Source: Rhizobium herbae (GTDB lineage: Bacteria; Pseudomonadota; Alphaproteobacteria; Rhizobiales; Rhizobiaceae). Taken from it: a stretch of 64,000 bases of DNA. The notes beneath the pieces are model-generated. The model searched no databases and had not been told where the DNA came from. It was given only the letters and a program-made list of their open reading frames with translations. Position numbers and translations under genes: made by a program. Location: contig NZ_JAEUAO010000003.1 in the NCBI RefSeq assembly GCF_019511375.1, forward strand, positions 248,001-312,000, read 5' to 3'. Positions 16,312 through 25,171 of this stretch are shown here, one piece after another (position 1 is the first letter of the stretch; each line of letters starts with the position of its first letter).

Positions 16312-18767
16312 GCCAGAAGCCTCTCTATCTTGAGCGAAAGCCGACTGGCCTCGTCGATGGTGGGAAGGAACTGCGAAGCTGGTTGAACGCGAACCACGAC
16401 GTCTTCTGCCGAGGGAAGCAGGCTTGCCGAAACCGCCGTTGTGATCACATGAGACCGTCCCTCGGCCATCGACCTCGTCCAGAAGGGGGTAGCAAGTTCC
16501 TCCTGACCCGCGCGTTGCCCGACGAACCCTCCTATGCGCTGCCATTCTTGCTTGTCGACCATAAAGAGGCGACTGGAATTGAAAGCCGCCGGCCAGACCG
16601 CATGCGGCAAACTCAAGAGGATATCGCCGCTCCCGAACATGGCTTCAGTACCAGCAGCCGCCGCAAACGGAAAATAGCCTGATGACACCAAACCAAGCCT
16701 GGTTGTCTTGTTGATGTTCTGCGGTCCAATAAGAATACAGCTCGCCGAAGAGACCCCCGGAATCGTCATAAGGGACGCCAGTGCGTGTATGGCGACGGGA
16801 TCGTGCAGCAGGACAGTCTCGCCAATAACGAGGATCAGCTCGCCATCAGCGTGCGCAGCGGCCCGATTGAGGCACGCTCCTTCATTCTCGTCTTCCGGGC
16901 AGTCGATAAAATGACCGCGCGAAGGAAAGAAGCGTTGAAGAAGCACCCGTACACCGCTGGCATGACGCTCGCCGCCGGCTACCAAGACCTGAAGACCATC
17001 TGTACCTTGCTGCAGGCTCAGAGCCTCGAGCATTGCAGCCAGGGCTTTTTCGTCGCCGGAGAAATTATGTACGACAGAAACGGTTGATGTGAAAATCCGT
17101 TCGGGAACACCCGCCTGTCGACTGGCCGTGACGCCAAGGGGCAGGGGGGCCAAAAGCTGCGCATCATCCGGGCTTCCAAGACGACAAAAGCGAATAGCGG
17201 CCACGGGTGGAGTGACGTCGACGACCCCAGCGAAAGATCCATCCGAGTCTTCTCCAAGCTCAAGAATCGGGAACTTCTGGACACCCTGAGTTTGCCCACC
17301 TGCGGCAATCGAGGGTGGAGACAGTACGTACTTTGGCAGACCGTCGACGACCGATGCCAGGACAAAGGGGGCGGCGTACGACCCTGCCCTTCCTTGCCAA
17401 CCGGCTAGGAGGGAGTGCAAGGATGGCACTGCATCGGCTGACAGTCGCAAACGGACATTCCGGCCTCCTGGGGCCGCCAAGGGCTCGCAGCCTATTGCTG
17501 AAGTCAGATAGTGCACCACCTCTCTGTCCATGGCCTGAGGGACCTGGCCAATAACGATCGAGAAGCCCAGCACTTGACGGAGCCAAAACTGCAGAGACCT
17601 CTCGAAAATGCGTTCCGTCCCGGTTGCAGCCTCCAGATCGACTTCAATGCGCCGTGTACTTGGACGTCCCCCAGGCTTCAAAGCCGCTTGCAACAAGCGG
17701 CTGCTGACGTCCTCCAGTGACCCAAGATAAGGGGTGCCACCTCCGGTACTCAGCAACTCGCCGAAATGCAAACCGCCCCGGCAAAGCGAAGGATATGGGA
17801 GGAGCGCGAAAGAAATGAGCTCGGCATCTTCCGTGCAAACGGCAAATCCGAGAGGAAAATACGGATTGGCCGTCGTTACATCCACGAAAGTCGCAATATC
17901 GGCAGGTATCGGTTGTTCCGCCAGCAGCCGCAACCGCTGAAGATCGGCGGGATCATATTGAAAGCAGCGCAGTACGACAAACGCACTATGACTTGCACGG
18001 TTGAAGCGTAACCGAAGAGTCCGGCTGTTGACGAACCAGATATCAGCCAGATCGGCGCCTGAATCATTGCCGAAAATCAACGGCACGCCCGTTTCCCGCT
18101 GCCCCGGCGGGGCGGAAAGGAGTTCTGGAAAGGCTGCCTCATTGTCCACAGAGACAACATCGTCGGCGGTATTCGGGTGGCTGATTGCATGAAATGCCCG
18201 CATGGCCCGAACAATAGCTGCCGCGTGCATGACCTCTGAAGATATTGAACCGACGGCGTGACCTGAAAGACGCAATATCGACGTGCCGGCCAGCCCGGAA
18301 CGCTCTTCGGGCCGCAACCAGGATGAGGGAAGATCCCTCGCATGGAAACGAAACTCAAGCGGCTCATCGGCTTCGCAGGGCGCTTCGCTCGGCACGGTCG
18401 ACGAAGGACGCGCTTGTTCTTCCCCGTTTTCTCTCTTTGCCAGCTCCGAGCGCGTAACACCCAGGAAAAATGTGGCATCCGCATTGTCGGGTTCGATCTC
18501 CAGGGCACGCAGATAGGACCGCTCTGCCTGCTCAAGCTGGCCGGTTTCACGAAGGCCGTGCCCAAGCTGGATCCAAATGGGCGCTAGGTTCGGCGAGAGG
18601 GCAAGCGCTTTCTGGTAGTGCCCGATGGCTTCGGGCCAAGCCTTGCGGGCATTGTGGGCGTCCCCTTGGGAAACGTGGAACGTAACGGGATCGCGCGGGT
18701 TCCCTTTGTCGAGGCGCCAGGAACGTATCCGCTTTGTAAGTTGCCGCCTTATACGGTTTAAAGTCAC
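16308..18767 (-). CDS. TPR and GT2-like multidomain protein
   Basis: The 819-residue protein starts with about two tetratricopeptide repeats (residues about 28-110), including WPEAIGHYQKALALSPNLAP and LEQAERSYLRALEIEPDNAD. A long middle region of about 400 residues is unassigned. The C-terminal 250 residues resemble GT2 glycosyltransferases, with TVSVVHNFSGDEKALAAMLE, then a GACLNRAAAHADGELILVIG segment in the place of the metal-binding strand. A canonical DxD is not evident. It is the first gene of the minus-strand glycosyltransferase train and overlaps the next gene by GTGA. It could act as an assembly or chain-building protein. Confidence 0.65.
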   Translation of the reverse strand: MTLNRIRRQLTKRIRSWRLDKGNPRDPVTFHVSQGDAHNARKAWPEAIGHYQKALALSPNLAPIWIQLGHGLRETGQLEQAERSYLRALEIEPDNADATFFLGVTRSELAKRENGEEQARPSSTVPSEAPCEADEPLEFRFHARDLPSSWLRPEERSGLAGTSILRLSGHAVGSISSEVMHAAAIVRAMRAFHAISHPNTADDVVSVDNEAAFPELLSAPPGQRETGVPLIFGNDSGADLADIWFVNSRTLRLRFNRASHSAFVVLRCFQYDPADLQRLRLLAEQPIPADIATFVDVTTANPYFPLGFAVCTEDAELISFALLPYPSLCRGGLHFGELLSTGGGTPYLGSLEDVSSRLLQAALKPGGRPSTRRIEVDLEAATGTERIFERSLQFWLRQVLGFSIVIGQVPQAMDREVVHYLTSAIGCEPLAAPGGRNVRLRLSADAVPSLHSLLAGWQGRAGSYAAPFVLASVVDGLPKYVLSPPSIAAGGQTQGVQKFPILELGEDSDGSFAGVVDVTPPVAAIRFCRLGSPDDAQLLAPLPLGVTASRQAGVPERIFTSTVSVVHNFSGDEKALAAMLEALSLQQGTDGLQVLVAGGERHASGVRVLLQRFFPSRGHFIDCPEDENEGACLNRAAAHADGELILVIGETVLLHDPVAIHALASLMTIPGVSSASCILIGPQNINKTTRLGLVSSGYFPFAAAAGTEAMFGSGDILLSLPHAVWPAAFNSSRLFMVDKQEWQRIGGFVGQRAGQEELATPFWTRSMAEGRSHVITTAVSASLLPSAEDVVVRVQPASQFLPTIDEASRLSLKIERLLA

Positions 18768-19016
18768 GTTTTCGAACCTTCCAGACGAACCACGTCAGCC
18801 ATTCAGACGCAAACGGCTATTTCAATAAAGCTCAAATAAACAGTCATTTTGCAAATCTATGGCAACAGCAAGATCGATCATATCTGTCCGTTTTCGACAG
18901 AGCAGCCATGCAGTTCCCAAAAAATTTCTTAAATGAGCGTCAGCGGTGAAAAATTAAAACGGTACGAGCGGCAAGTTTTTAACCAAGACCGGCATGACAC
19001 CTATCGGCCGGTGGTT

Positions 19017-20162
19017 CTAACCCATCATCTTTCGCCTTGCCAGCTCTTCGTTTGCTCGCCCAAGCTGATCTTCCGGCAATGGTTGCTTGCTGACCCATGC
19101 TGCAAAACGCCTCAAACCGTCCGCAAGGGTAACAGCCGGCACGCGACCGAGTCGTTCACCCAGACGGCGTATATCAGCCACATTATGCCTTATATCCCCC
19201 AGTCGGAACTGCCCTGTTACCCGAATATTCTCTGGCGTCTCAAACGCATGGCAGAGCGCGCGTGCGATATCGATCACCGGCGTGGCTACACCGGAACCAA
19301 CATTGATCACACAGTTCGCGGGCGTCTTCGCCTCGACGGCTGCAAGGAAGGCCGCGGCGACATCCGATACGTGAACAAAGTCACGACTTTCCAGGCCATC
19401 CTCGAAGATCGGCAACTCCAGGCCGCGGCGAATGCGTGTGGAGAAAATGGACAGTATGCCGGTGTAAGGGTTGTTCAGCGATTGTCCCTCGCCATACACG
19501 TTTTGAAGCCGGAGTATGGTGTGGCCGATTCCGGCACTTTCGGACGCAATCCTGACGAGGTCCTCCTGCATTAGTTTGGTGGCCGCGTAGATCGAGGCCG
19601 GCGCGGTGCGGTCATCTTCCCGCGTTGGGACCACACTTAGAGCGGTTCCCGTTGTCGGACATACCGGCTCCCACCGACCCGCCCGCAACGCGTCCGCCGT
19701 CCTGGAAGACGGCGTAATGCGCGGACCATCATTCGCACCCGCCGAGACGTAGGCTCCCTCGCCATAGACGGATCGCGAAGACGCCAGGATGACACGCCCG
19801 ACATCGGGTGCGGCGCCGTTTGCAATAAGGTGCATGAGAAGCGCTGTACCCTGCACGTTTTCCCGGCAGTAGCGGTCGATTTCGTACATCGACTGCCCCG
19901 TTCCGGTCTCCGCGGAAAGGTGCACGACGGCGGTGATCCCCTCAAGAGCTGCCTTCAGCTCGGCTTCGCTCGTGACGGAGCCTCGCACGAACTCGACCCC
20001 TGGAGTGCTCGCAAGCCAGTCAAGCGCAGGTCCCGTCAACATCCCATGTATCTGTGGTGCCAGCGTGTCCAGGACACGCACGCGGTTGCCTGCTGCAGCA
20101 AGCTGCGGAACAAGATGGGAACCGATAAACCCAGCGCCACCGGTAACGAGCACGGTTTGCAT
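19017..20162 (-). CDS. NAD-dependent sugar epimerase/dehydratase
   Basis: The 381-residue extended SDR has [11 protein letters not shown] near the N-terminus and the catalytic IYAATKLMQEDL (Tyr-x-x-x-Lys). It also has ILRLQNVYGEGQSLNNPYTG, as in UDP-glucose/dTDP-sugar 4-epimerases. The start at 20162 was chosen because the Rossmann motif follows directly. The upstream extension overlaps the previous gene in another frame. It lies 19 bp after a DXD glycosyltransferase gene and probably supplies or remodels a nucleotide sugar for it. The exact substrate cannot be read from the sequence. Confidence 0.85.
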   Translation of the reverse strand: MQTVLVTGGAGFIGSHLVPQLAAAGNRVRVLDTLAPQIHGMLTGPALDWLASTPGVEFVRGSVTSEAELKAALEGITAVVHLSAETGTGQSMYEIDRYCRENVQGTALLMHLIANGAAPDVGRVILASSRSVYGEGAYVSAGANDGPRITPSSRTADALRAGRWEPVCPTTGTALSVVPTREDDRTAPASIYAATKLMQEDLVRIASESAGIGHTILRLQNVYGEGQSLNNPYTGILSIFSTRIRRGLELPIFEDGLESRDFVHVSDVAAAFLAAVEAKTPANCVINVGSGVATPVIDIARALCHAFETPENIRVTGQFRLGDIRHNVADIRRLGERLGRVPAVTLADGLRRFAAWVSKQPLPEDQLGRANEELARRKMMG

Positions 20163-20181
20163 TTGCGACCAGGCCCTGCTC

Positions 20182-20877
20182 TTACCGATCCGCCGAAGCC
20201 GAGTACATATCGCGTTCCGCCGTCCACAGGTCTGCGTAATCGACGTTCTGCCAGTTCTCGAACCAAGGACCGCCATTGGTATAGTGGATTGCGGCAGGCG
20301 TTTCGTCGCGACGAGGATACTCGCCCTCGAGGAAATTCCATTCGAGCGGGAGAGCACCGATCAGGTTGTCATCCGAAAGCCATTGGAAACGATGCAGGAA
20401 CGCCGGGGCTGCGTTGTTTACAACTTCAGGTGTCAACGCCTTCACTTCGGGATGGGCGTTGTTGAACAGAATGAAGGACGACCAGTTCTTGCGTGGGTAG
20501 ACGCTCTGTTGCTTGCCATCCATCTTGACCGTATTTGCCGGCGTGTAGTCGTGCTGAACCACGTAGACCGCCTTATCACGGCTGGCATGCTTCAAAACGT
20601 CGCGGACGTCACGCGTGAACAGAAAATCGCAATCGACGAAGATCGTCCATCCATCATGCGCTCCCAGATAGGGAGTGAGGAACCGCGTGATGGAGAATTC
20701 AGTTGAAGCGGCGTCAGCGCCGCGGGTGTAAAGCCCCAGTTCGCGCAGTGTCGTCAGCTTGAGCGGGTAGATTTCGGTGTCGGGACCGCTGTGGCGCAGC
20801 ACGGAATGGCGGCAAACCTGCCAAGCAATGTCTTCGCGGCTGTCATATCCGACAAAAATTTTCAGATGATCACTCAT
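20182..20877 (-). CDS. GT8-like DXD glycosyltransferase
   Basis: The 231-residue protein has KIFVGYDSREDIAWQVCRHS at the start and the metal-binding DxD-type motif IFVDCDFLF in the middle, followed by WSSFILFNNAHPEV. The pattern is that of small rhizobial glycosyltransferases with a GT8-like fold. It has no signal or membrane segment. It is followed 19 bp later by the epimerase, so the pair likely forms a two-gene operon that adds one sugar to a glycan. Confidence 0.75.
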   Translation of the reverse strand: MSDHLKIFVGYDSREDIAWQVCRHSVLRHSGPDTEIYPLKLTTLRELGLYTRGADAASTEFSITRFLTPYLGAHDGWTIFVDCDFLFTRDVRDVLKHASRDKAVYVVQHDYTPANTVKMDGKQQSVYPRKNWSSFILFNNAHPEVKALTPEVVNNAAPAFLHRFQWLSDDNLIGALPLEWNFLEGEYPRRDETPAAIHYTNGGPWFENWQNVDYADLWTAERDMYSASADR

Positions 20878-21199
20878 GAAAAACTATTCCTTTTGCATTT
20901 CGTTCCACCGATAACTTGGCTTCTCTTCGAAGCGCGCTCCTGAATGCGCACGGTCAGTGGTATCTATCGAAGCGGATTTAAACGTCTCTGTGCTGCATTG
21001 CAAGCAGGGCCGCCTCTGCATTGCAACTCAGCATCCGTGGAGGCAGCCCGTCATGGTTGTCAAGATAAAAACGCGTGAAAAACTCAAGTTATCGCACCGC
21101 TGCATTGCGCGTGTCGCTCTGGGGTCACGCCGCGAGGTGATCTGGGCGTCACGCTTCTCGTCCAGATGATGTTTTATCAGGTCCGCACCCAGCACTCGA

Positions 21200-21350
21200 T
21201 TGCCAACTCCCGCCCGCAGACTCAGGGTCGTGTGATCGGGAACGTCGATCTATTTGCAGCGAGGAGACCCTCGACCTGGCGCAGGCGCCGGCGGAACACC
21301 ATGTTCAGCATCCAGGCGGTCTCGATAGCGAGATCGGGATAGTATCGGCA
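21200..21350 (-). pseudogene. Fragment of an IS5-type transposase
   Basis: On the minus strand, one frame reads YPDLAIETAWMLNMVFRRRL followed by RQVEGLLA. About 25 bp later a second frame reads IDVPDHTTLSLRA. These match the order of the N-terminal DDE-transposase region of IS5-like elements (YSDLAIET..., then VPDHTTLSRR). The frame shift and missing middle show that it is dead. No terminal inverted repeats were found. Confidence 0.6.
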
Positions 21351-21372
21351 AGGGGCGAAAGCTGAGCAGAGA

Positions 21373-21396
21373 GGGCGCCGAGGTTAAACGGCGCCC
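21373..21396. terminator. Hairpin with 7-bp stem, possible terminator
   Basis: GGGCGCC (21373-21379) pairs with GGCGCCC (21390-21396) around a 10-nt loop. It lies just past the stop of the broken solute-binding gene on the minus strand. No long T-run follows on either strand, so it may be an inefficient terminator. Confidence 0.45.
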
Positions 21397-21413
21397 TTAA
21401 CGAAGTTCGCAGT

Positions 21414-21720
21414 TTACTCGTGTGTCGTTCCTTCAAATTCCAAAACGCCGCCTATTGGAATTTTGTATTTCCGGCCGTCGAACTGGTAAGCTGAAGGGCT
21501 TTGACCGAATAGACGTCGGATCCTTCCTTGGTGTTCGTGCTGATGCCGTCGAAGAACAGCGGGTTTTTCCAGCCGTCCATGTTGGAGGCGACTTGCATCA
21601 GCTCCTCGCGGGTCGGCTGCTTGAGCTTTTCCAGACGGAATGAGCGCGTCGCCGATCGCGTAGCCCGTTTAGCCGATCGTATTGGGCGAAGGCGAAGTTT
21701 ACTTTGGCCGACTTGATGGC
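21414..21720 (-). pseudogene. 3' remnant of an ABC transporter solute-binding protein gene
   Basis: Joining three frames on the minus strand gives a C-terminus like branched-chain amino acid-type periplasmic binding proteins. The segments in order are FAFAQYDRLNG, GYAIGDAL, LEKLKQPTREELMQVASNMD and FDGRKYKIPIGGVLEFEGTT, followed by a TAA at 21414-21416. Two frame changes (near 21665 and near 21485) and the lack of any upstream part show a truncated, decayed gene. It lies directly downstream of the broken matC. Confidence 0.65.
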
Positions 21721-21783
21721 AAGCTGGTCGCAAGCGTGCCGAAGAGGACTCGGCACGCATTTTGGTTGGCAACGGGCCCGCTG

Positions 21784-23131
21784 TCAGACCAGACCTGACA
21801 CCACGAACACCAGCCAGGCGACGATCGGGCCGATGATGGCGATCAGGGCGCTGTAGATCAGCAACTGCCGCAGCACTTGCTCTCGCCGGTCATCCGGCGC
21901 ATTGGCGACGACATGGGCGCCGTTAGTGGGGAATGGGCTTGTATCGACAATCGTCGTCGAGATCGCGATCGCCGCCACCACGCCGATGGCGCTGACGTGG
22001 CCCTGCAGGAGAAAGGGAACGGCAAGCGGGATGATGGCGCCAAGCAGCGCGGTCGAGGATGCAAAGGCGGAGACGATGGCGCCCGTGAAGCAAAGCAGGA
22101 GCGCCACCAACAGCGACATGCCGAGGCTGGAGATGGCACCCGCCACATAGTCGACCGTCCCGGCCTTCTCCATGACGCGACATAAGTGAGGATGCCGGCG
22201 ATCAGCAGCACGGTCGACCAGCTGACCTTGTCGATTGCAGCCTTCTGCGTCGTCGGCGACAGCAGCGCAAGCGCGACGGCTACGGTCATGGCGACGAGGC
22301 CGACGTTGAACTTGAACACCAGCGCGCCGATGCCGAGCGCCGTCAGGCCGACCAAGGTGATCATTCTCTGGTTGTTCAGGCGCAACTTCTTGGCCGTATC
22401 CGCCGCCGTCCCGTAGGCATGCTCCCGGATCGGTTTGGCGCGGGTGCCGCCATGGCCCCTGATCGACGCCGATACGCCCTCTGGGTGCAGCTCCGGCAAG
22501 GGGCCGGGCGATGCGGTTTGCTTTTTCATCACCCGCGCGCCACCGGAGACGAAGAAGACCAGGACGGCGATCGCCAGGTTGAAGAAGAAGCTGGACAGGA
22601 ACAGCGACGTCGGAGCGAAAGGCAGGCCGGCCTTCTCGACGATCTGGTTGTGATGCCGCCATAAATGCTGATCGGCGAAAAACCGCCCGCCTGCGCGCCG
22701 TGGATCACCATCAGGCTCATCATCACCGGGTGAATGCGGTACCGCACAGCAAAGCTTAATGCCACCGGTGCAAGGATAGCGACCGCGGCAGGCCCAAGAG
22801 CACCGAAACCGGTGATTACAGCGGCGACGAGGAACATCACCCAGGGAATGAGGCCGATCCGCCCACGCACCAGGCGAACCGCACATTCGACGAACCGGTC
22901 GATCGTGCCGTTGATCTGCGCGATGGCAAACAGGTAGGTGACGGCGACCAGCGTCAGAAAAAGATCACTCGGGAAGCCGGCGAAATATATCGCTGGTTTC
23001 ATCCCGATGATCAGGGAGCCGAGCACGAATGCGCCGGCAAATGCCAGAGCCCCCATGTTGATCGGCTGGATCGTCGCGATAATGAACATAGCGACGAGAA
23101 AGCCTATGGACAGTAGTTCGATATTCACCAT
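21784..23131 (-). pseudogene. matC: Malonate/dicarboxylate carrier gene with two frameshifts
   Basis: The N-terminal frame (start 23131, with GGAGG 7 nt upstream) matches the MatC N-terminal family: MVNIELLSIGFLVAMFIIAT and IQPINMGALAFAGAFVLGS. It breaks after SIYGGIT near 22650. The second frame continues from IVEKAGLPFAPTSLF to LLIAGILTYV and breaks near 22178. The third frame, from VMEKAGTVDYVAGAIS, reaches a proper stop at 21784. Each break is explained by one missing base, and otherwise the carrier is full length with many membrane segments. It lies 89 bp after matB. Either the gene is recently dead or two sequencing errors exist. Confidence 0.85.
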
Positions 23132-23220
23132 TCCCCTGCCTCCGACGCTCCCGCGCCGTAGTTGTTGTTTCGAGATTGCTCCGGAATCTCACGCCGCTCC
23201 TCCCAGAGGACGCGTTCGCC

Positions 23221-24735
23221 TTACGCCCTTGCGTATAGATCGGCGTATTGCTGCCGCAGGACGTTCTTCTGGACCTTGCCCATCGTGTTGCGCGGCAGGT
23301 CGTCAGCGAAAATGATGCGCTTTGGCTGCTTGTAGCGCGCAAGACGGTTCTGAAGTGCTCCGACGATGGTCCTTTCATCGACGCTCGCGCCGGGCTTGCG
23401 CACGACGATGGCCGTCACGCCTTCGCCGAAGTCAGGATGCGGCACGCCGATGACAGCGCTCTCGACCACCCCGTCGATCTGGTCGATCTCACCCTCGACC
23501 TCTTTCGGATAGATGTTGTAACCGCCCGAAATCACCAGATCCTTCCCGCGACCGACAATATGGACATAACCATCCCGATCGATCTTGCCGAGATCGCCGC
23601 TGATGAAGAAACCGTCGGCGGTGAATTCGGCCGCGGTCTTCTCCGGCATGCGCCAGTAGCCCTTGAAGACGTTCGGGCCCTTGATCTCTATCATCCCGAT
23701 TTCCTCAGCACCGAGCTTGCGGCCGGTGGCGGGATCGGTGACCCGCACGGTTATGCCCGGCAAGGGGAAGCCGACGGTTCCAGCAATCCGTTTCCCCTCA
23801 TAGGGGTTCGACGTATTCATGTTGGTTTCCGTCATGCCGTAGCGCTCGAGGATCGCATGACCCGTGCGTGCCTGGAATTCGGTATGGGTTTCGGCCAGCA
23901 GCGGCGCCGATCCGGAAATGAACAGGCGGATGCTGGCAGCCGCCTCTTTGTCGAGGCGCTGACTTTGCAGGAGACGCACGTAGAAGGTCGGCACGCCCAT
24001 CAGCATCGTCGCCCGCGGCATCAATGACACCACCTCGTCGGCGTCGAATTTCGACATGAGGAACATCGAGGCGCCGGCAAGCAGCGTGACATTGGTGGCA
24101 ACGAACAGCCCGTGCGTATGGAAGATCGGCAAGGCATGGATCAACCGATCACCGGCGGTGACGCGCCAGTAGTCGCGCAAGGTCAGGGCATTCGAGAGCA
24201 GGTTCCCATGCGTGAGCATCGCCCCCTTGGAGCGTCCCGTCGTTCCGGACGTATAGAGGATGGCAGCCAGGTCATCCGCGGAGTGCGAGGCATCGACAAA
24301 GTCGGTCGTCTCGTCGCGGGCGAGATCAAGCAGCGAGCCGCTGCCATCGGCGTCCAGCGTTTCGACGATTGCGCCATGCGCCTTCGCCATTTCCTCGATT
24401 CCAGCCCTGGCGGAGGGTGCTGCGACCACCAGGCGCGGCTCCGCATCACCGATAAAATAATCGAGTTCTGCCAGCGTATAGGCCGTGTTGAGCGGCAGGT
24501 AGACCGCGCCGCTTCGAAGGCAGGCAAGATAGAGGATCAAGGCTTCGGCACTTTTCTCAACCTGCACCGCCACCCGGTCGCCGGGGCGAATGCCGAGCGT
24601 GTCCATGGCGCTGGCGACGCGGCCGGAAAGTGCGAGCGCGTCGTTGTAGGTCCATATGCGCGCGCCGGGGATCAGGATGAACGGTGCGTCTGCGGGCGCG
24701 GCAGCCCTTATCGCGTCGAACAGATGGTTGCTCAC
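23221..24735 (-). CDS. matB: Malonyl-CoA synthetase
   Basis: The enzyme activates malonate to malonyl-CoA with ATP. The 504-residue product closely follows Rhizobium MatB as I remember it. The AMP-forming signature YTSGTTGRSKG lies at about residues 161-171, GYNIYPKEVEGE in the hinge region, and the catalytic lysine is about Lys487 in NTMGKVQ. I use the GTG at 24735, giving the family N-terminus SNHLFDAIRAAAP, with GGAGG 9 nt upstream. The in-frame extension upstream of it is antisense to the matR remnant. The gene looks intact while its carrier (matC) and regulator are broken, and matA is absent. Confidence 0.93.
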   Translation of the reverse strand: MSNHLFDAIRAAAPADAPFILIPGARIWTYNDALALSGRVASAMDTLGIRPGDRVAVQVEKSAEALILYLACLRSGAVYLPLNTAYTLAELDYFIGDAEPRLVVAAPSARAGIEEMAKAHGAIVETLDADGSGSLLDLARDETTDFVDASHSADDLAAILYTSGTTGRSKGAMLTHGNLLSNALTLRDYWRVTAGDRLIHALPIFHTHGLFVATNVTLLAGASMFLMSKFDADEVVSLMPRATMLMGVPTFYVRLLQSQRLDKEAAASIRLFISGSAPLLAETHTEFQARTGHAILERYGMTETNMNTSNPYEGKRIAGTVGFPLPGITVRVTDPATGRKLGAEEIGMIEIKGPNVFKGYWRMPEKTAAEFTADGFFISGDLGKIDRDGYVHIVGRGKDLVISGGYNIYPKEVEGEIDQIDGVVESAVIGVPHPDFGEGVTAIVVRKPGASVDERTIVGALQNRLARYKQPKRIIFADDLPRNTMGKVQKNVLRQQYADLYARA

Positions 24736-24792
24736 TTTCGCCCTCCTCCAAGCGTTGAGTTCATGATGTGCACGAACGGACGTCAACCATTG

Positions 24793-24800
24793 TGTATACA
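24793..24800. promoter_or_regulatory. Palindrome TGTATACA in the matB/matR intergenic region
   Basis: An 8-bp perfect palindrome lies 57 bp before the matB start and 16 bp before the matR-like remnant. Its position and TGT-ACA arms fit an operator for a GntR/FCD regulator. This is inference from pattern and place. Confidence 0.35.
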
Positions 24801-24816
24801 AGAACTGCATTTTTGC

Positions 24817-25074
24817 ATGTGGGAAGCGAAACGAATGTCCGCCAACGAGTTCCGCCCCGGTGAGCGGCTCGACGAAATGGTGCTCGCGACGCGTTTCGGG
24901 GCTCCCGAAGGTGCGTGTACGAAACCGCCTGTCGACATCCTTCTCGGAACATTGCGCCATCGTCGATGGATCTTTGCCGGAGACGGAGAGGAAGCCCGCC
25001 GCCTGCTGCGGGGACATGTCGGCATCCAGGGCGAGAGGTTCAGCGATCTGGTCGCAAGCATGGCGGCTAGATGA
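24817..25074 (+). pseudogene. matR: GntR/FCD regulator gene with internal deletion (matR remnant)
   Basis: The frame encodes RMSANEFRPGERLDEMVLA, which is the start of a GntR winged-helix domain (EFRPGERLDE...LA.RFG). Before the recognition helix it changes to unrelated sequence. It ends with GEEARRLLRGHVGIQGERF, which is like the end of an FCD effector domain. About 130 residues in between are missing. It stands divergent to matB, exactly where matR sits in the Rhizobium mat locus, so it is probably the ruin of that gene. Confidence 0.6.
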
Positions 25075-25171
25075 TGTCGAACGCACGAAACATAGCGGCT
25101 TTGAACCGCTGACTGGTCAGCCAGTCGGCATCGGCGTCCCTTGAGTGAGCCCTCTTTCCACTTGGCGACCT

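Larger units (their letters stand above)
20878..21413. other. Gene-poor stretch with a transposase-like fragment
   Basis: These 536 bp hold no intact gene. The first 300 bp contain the promoter side of the glycosyltransferase gene and two copies of CTGCATTGCAA near 20992 and 21016. The second half holds the transposase fragment and an inverted repeat, listed separately. Confidence 0.5.

Noticed and set aside
24112-24816. Long upstream part of the plus-strand frame that ends in the matR remnant
   Set aside because: It is antisense to matB. Only the last 86 codons resemble a regulator, so the remnant was limited to 24817-25074.
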